Origin: B1Sed10-231 sp046483385
Lineage (GTDB): Bacteria > Planctomycetota > Brocadiia > SM23-32
NCBI GenBank assembly: GCA_046483385.1
Contig: JAWODG010000218.1
Coordinates: 1-64,000 of the forward strand
Reading direction: 5' to 3'
Length of the DNA: 64,000 bases
In this document: piece by piece, positions 61,170-64,000 of the stretch
Layout of the letters: each line of letters starts with the position of its first letter
Position numbering within the stretch: the stretch's first letter is position 1
The notes under the pieces: model-generated
The model's input: the letters and a program-made list of their open reading frames with translations, nothing else
Told to the model about the DNA's origin: nothing
The model's database searches: none
Made by a program: the position numbers and the translations under genes

Positions 61170-62567
61170 ATGAATAATAAAGAAAAGAATGAGGACTTGA
61201 AATTTTATGGTGGTAAATTTATGGTTTTTGTGCCTATATTACTGGCCCTAATAGGTTTAGTCTACATAGCTTTACAGAATGCTAATATACCTGAATACTG
61301 GGTGGTCTTTCTTTTACCTCTAATTATAATTATGCCGTTTGTAAAAGACAAAAGGAAGTTTGCCAATATCATTATTGATGGGTTCAGTTCAAGAGTTGCT
61401 ATGATACTAATTGCTGCTGTGATGTTGGCAGGTATTTCGGGTACTATTTTAAATGAAAGCGGGCTTGTAAAAACTTTGGCTGCCTATCTGGTTAATTTAA
61501 ATCTGGTAGGTAGTAAATTTGTAGTTGCTACTTTCATACTTACAGGAGTAGTATCTATTTCAACTGGGACATCTGTCGGAACCATTTTTGTGGTTAGCCC
61601 TATTTTATATCCCGTTGGTTACCTGGTGGGTAGTAACCCTGCCCTTTTAATTGGAGCAATCGTATCAGGAGGGGCTTTTGGAGATAACCTTTCCCCGGTT
61701 TCTGATACTACTATAGCCTCAGCTACAACTCAAGGAATGGACATCGGGGGAGTTGTCAAAAGCCGTTTAAAATATTCCATCCCCACTGCTATAATTACCA
61801 TTATCCTATATAGCTTCATTGGAACAGGGGGCAGTATGTCAGATCAAATTAGTGAATACGTAAGCAACCCCCAACCGTTAAGCCTACTGTTCTTGTTAGT
61901 TCCAATAGTAATTATTTATTTGTGTATACGTCAACACCATCTCATTGAAGCCTTAAGTTATGGAATCATCACCGGACTTTTAATCGGTCTCTCTACTAAC
62001 ATAATTACTCCCGATATGATTATCAATGTACCCGAACCATTTGGAGCAGGTGGGATAATCCTGCAAGGAATTCAGGATTCAGTACCCACCATAATTCTCG
62101 TATTAATCCTATTCGCCCAGATCAATTTACTAAAAGAAGGTGGCGGTATCGAAATTATAATAGATTTTATGGCTAAATTTGTCCGGGGAGTTAAAACGGC
62201 CGAACTCTCCATAGTAACACTATTAATTTCTTTAAATATCGTAACAGGTCTAAATACTGCCGCAATTATTGGGACAGGTGAAATTGCAAAAGAAATGGGT
62301 GAAAAATATGAAATCAGTGGATATAGAAGAGCAAACTTAATGGACTGTGCTGGAACAACATTTAATTATCTAATACCTTATATGGTACCGGTAGTAGTCG
62401 GTTCTATGATGAGTTCTATGTATGCTCCTTTTGAGGATGCAGTTATGGTCAGTACCGTTGAGGTTGTCACTCATCAATTTTATCCTTGGGTAATGCTAGC
62501 TGTATTAATCTTTTCTATTTCAACAGGTTATGGAAGAAAATTTGCTTTCTTTACATCGGTAGATTAA
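61170..62567 (+). CDS. NhaC-family transporter, third gene of the AOR operon
   Basis: The 465-residue membrane protein has around 11 hydrophobic segments and NhaC motifs STGTSVGTIFVVSPI, SGGAFGDNLSPVSDTT and NLMDCAGTTFNYLIPYMVP. It begins 31 bases after the AOR stop with AGAGAGGAGCGAG upstream, so it belongs to the same T-box-controlled transcript. It differs clearly from the NhaC at 56,349, which is divergent. Uptake of an amino acid or an aryl acid is plausible. Confidence 0.92.
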   Translation: MNNKEKNEDLKFYGGKFMVFVPILLALIGLVYIALQNANIPEYWVVFLLPLIIIMPFVKDKRKFANIIIDGFSSRVAMILIAAVMLAGISGTILNESGLVKTLAAYLVNLNLVGSKFVVATFILTGVVSISTGTSVGTIFVVSPILYPVGYLVGSNPALLIGAIVSGGAFGDNLSPVSDTTIASATTQGMDIGGVVKSRLKYSIPTAIITIILYSFIGTGGSMSDQISEYVSNPQPLSLLFLLVPIVIIYLCIRQHHLIEALSYGIITGLLIGLSTNIITPDMIINVPEPFGAGGIILQGIQDSVPTIILVLILFAQINLLKEGGGIEIIIDFMAKFVRGVKTAELSIVTLLISLNIVTGLNTAAIIGTGEIAKEMGEKYEISGYRRANLMDCAGTTFNYLIPYMVPVVVGSMMSSMYAPFEDAVMVSTVEVVTHQFYPWVMLAVLIFSISTGYGRKFAFFTSVD

Positions 62568-62605
62568 TTAAACTCAAATTAAATATTTTTTTAATAAATA
62601 TACTC

Positions 62606-62656
62606 AAAACTGCTGGATTATGGATTAGACTTCTATATCCAGCAGTCTTTTTCTAC
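62606..62656 (+). terminator. Rho-independent terminator after the AOR operon
   Basis: ACTGCTGGAT and ATCCAGCAGT form a 10-base stem around a loop of about 18 bases, followed by CTTTTTCT. It closes the plus-strand operon 40 bases after the NhaC stop. Confidence 0.85.
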
Positions 62657-62730
62657 ACTATTATCAATTCCCTTCAGCTCCATTCAACTCCCCTTAAGAT
62701 CCTATACTTTTATTTTATTAACATTTCTTA

Positions 62731-62736
62731 TATAAT
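62731..62736 (+). promoter_or_regulatory. 10 element of the Crp/Fnr-like gene
   Basis: TATAAT lies 31 bases before the ATG. The matching 35 region is weak (about 62,708-62,713). An activator or self-control is possible. Confidence 0.45.
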
Positions 62737-62766
62737 TTAAAGTGTAGTATAAAAAGAGGTGAAATA

Positions 62767-63441
62767 ATGATTAACCTAAATAATGTCCCCTATTTTTCAC
62801 ATTTAAATAAAGAGGAATTAAGTATTATTGAAGATATCACAAGTTTAAAAAAATTCAAAAAAGATGAAATTATATTTTTTGAAGGAGAACGAGGAGAATA
62901 TATTTATATAATTAAAAAAGGGAATGTCAAAATGCTCAAGATGGACCAAAATGGTGATGAGCAAATTTTAAATATTTTTAAAAAAGATGATCTATTAGCT
63001 GAAGTTATAATTTTTGATAAAGATAATTATCCAGCTACAGCAATTGCCCTTAGCAATGTAGAAGTGTATACAATAAACAGCCACAAATTATCTAAGATAT
63101 TTTTAAATCATCCACAAATTACTGTTAAAGTTATGAAAGTGATGAGCAAAAGACTAAGGAGAGCCCAACAAAATATTAGGGACTTCGGTCTTAAAGATAG
63201 TAAGAGCCGCCTGGCTAGCTTATTATACCATCTTGGGGAAAAACATGGTAATAAAAATAAAGAAAATAAAGTTTCTATTTCCTTATTTTTAACCCAAAAA
63301 GAATTGGCTAACATGATAGGAACAACCCGTGAAACTGTTTCAAGAACTCTAAAAAACATTGAAAAAGAGGGTGTGATCATTACTTCTCGCCAAAAAATAA
63401 TTATAAATAGGATGGACAAACTAAAAAAATTAATGGACTAG
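62767..63441 (+). CDS. Crp/Fnr-family transcription regulator
   Basis: The 224-residue protein has a cyclic-nucleotide-binding-fold domain (FSHLNKEELSIIEDI, IIKKGNVKMLKMDQNGDEQIL) and a C-terminal winged helix (SLFLTQKELANMIGTTRETVSRTLKNIEKEGVI). The arginine and serine of a cAMP pocket are not conserved, and there are no N-terminal cysteines for an FNR-type cluster. The signal is therefore unknown. GAGGTG precedes the ATG. It may control the neighbouring AOR operon. Confidence 0.93.
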   Translation: MINLNNVPYFSHLNKEELSIIEDITSLKKFKKDEIIFFEGERGEYIYIIKKGNVKMLKMDQNGDEQILNIFKKDDLLAEVIIFDKDNYPATAIALSNVEVYTINSHKLSKIFLNHPQITVKVMKVMSKRLRRAQQNIRDFGLKDSKSRLASLLYHLGEKHGNKNKENKVSISLFLTQKELANMIGTTRETVSRTLKNIEKEGVIITSRQKIIINRMDKLKKLMD

Positions 63442-63516
63442 TGTGATATAATTCATATTACTATTTGCTGATAAATATTATAATAAACATAAAAATAAAT
63501 CTAGAGGTGAACAAAA

Positions 63517-64000
63517 ATGAATAAAAAGGAAATTATATCAGACGAATTCATTAAATTATTTAATAAATATTCTTTTGAAGAAATAGACTTAGCTAAATTA
63601 GATGTAAGTATCAATTACAAAACCAAGGAAGTTTTTGAAGATAAATATGAAATTCTTGATTATGTTTTAAGGGACAAATTAAATGAAAAAATTGAATTGA
63701 TAAACAGTTTAGAAGAGAAAAATATTGACTTACAGAACAAATTAATACTCTTTTTTGATTACCATTTTGATTTTTTAAAAACATACCCTAAAATAAGTAA
63801 TTTACTTATAAAAACATCTATGGTAGAAGACAATAAAAAATTAGAGATAATTAGATTATATATGAAAAATTTTAAATCAACATTCATTGAATTAATTGAA
63901 AATGAAATTAAAAAGAATAGGGTTAGAGATGTAGATCCTTCTATTATTGCAAGTGCAATTTTACATGCCACCCATGGAGTTACCGTTAGAATAAAATATG
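63517..64000 (+). CDS. TetR-like regulator, 3' end beyond the window
   Basis: The frame runs 161 codons from an ATG with AGAGGTG upstream and is still open at the window end. The N-terminal 50 residues (IISDEFIKLFNKYSFEEIDL) and a helical C-terminal part (FDFLKTYPKISNLLIKTSM, DPSIIASAILHATHGVTVRI) follow the TetR layout. The DNA-contact helix is not a strong match. It lies 75 bases after the Crp/Fnr gene. Confidence 0.6.
   Translation, partial: MNKKEIISDEFIKLFNKYSFEEIDLAKLDVSINYKTKEVFEDKYEILDYVLRDKLNEKIELINSLEEKNIDLQNKLILFFDYHFDFLKTYPKISNLLIKTSMVEDNKKLEIIRLYMKNFKSTFIELIENEIKKNRVRDVDPSIIASAILHATHGVTVRIKY

Noticed and set aside
55260..64000. The AT-rich part as a horizontally acquired island
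   Set aside because: No integrase, tRNA, attachment repeat or IS end at the border, both border genes are truncated, and the second border is not in the window. A chimera explains more.

Overview
The window is two unrelated pieces of DNA joined near position 55,260. Bases 1 to about 55,260 are GC-rich, with tightly packed genes, Shine-Dalgarno-led starts and sigma70-like promoters. They suggest a bacterium of the Planctomycetota/PVC type or a nearby candidate phylum, because of a GH106-like sugar hydrolase, large secreted proteins of unknown family, a 61-residue bacterial histone and ACGAAG/ACGGAG-type intergenic repeats. That assignment is inference. Bases from about 55,260 to 64,000 are AT-rich, with T-box leaders, GGAGG ribosome sites and NhaC-type transporters, as in an anaerobic Firmicute such as Halanaerobiales or Natranaerobiales. 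At the join, the end of kdpB (GC-rich) and the start of an aspartate kinase gene (AT-rich) are cut at the same point. An assembly chimera is therefore the simplest reading.

GC-rich part, in order: GH106-like hydrolase and thrC; a TatC with an added FecR-like periplasmic domain; RidA. Positions 6.5-17.1 kb hold a molybdenum hydroxylase block: XdhC, a membrane protein, a THEP1-like NTPase, MocA, the FAD and 2Fe-2S subunits, a cyclase-family hydrolase, an isopropylmalate/homocitrate synthase-like enzyme, the Mo subunit and an enolase-superfamily enzyme. Together they look like a catabolic route for an unknown hydroxylatable substrate. Then come a MITE-like element; a purM and HEAT-repeat operon; a flippase-like membrane protein; a partner-switching pair (STAS protein plus fused SpoIIE phosphatase/RsbW kinase); a Mut7-C protein; a beta-propeller; the histone; a sugar/polyol set (dehydrogenase, FGGY kinase, isomerase); a pterin/folate set (carbinolamine dehydratase, pteridine reductase-like SDR, folB, folK, folE); an MBL protein and a MutM-like glycosylase; a PHP/glycosyltransferase, GT4 and PAP2 envelope-lipid set; malic enzyme; a CBM9-like/esterase protein; MtaB; and a potassium region. 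The potassium region has a sensor kinase, a TPR response regulator, two TrkA proteins and a frameshifted trkH on the plus strand, facing usp, kdpC and the end of kdpB on the minus strand.

AT-rich part: two back-to-back perfect-spacing promoters (35 boxes at 58,073 and 58,102) drive two divergent T-box leaders. The minus leader controls an NhaC transporter and a PqqB-like MBL protein. The plus leader, with probable specifier UGG (Trp), controls a TIGR04076-like/ferredoxin fusion, a tungsten aldehyde:ferredoxin oxidoreductase and a second NhaC. A Crp/Fnr regulator and a TetR-like gene cut by the window edge follow. I saw no tRNA, rRNA, CRISPR array or intact insertion sequence. Stretches over 300 bases without genes are described in their own entries.
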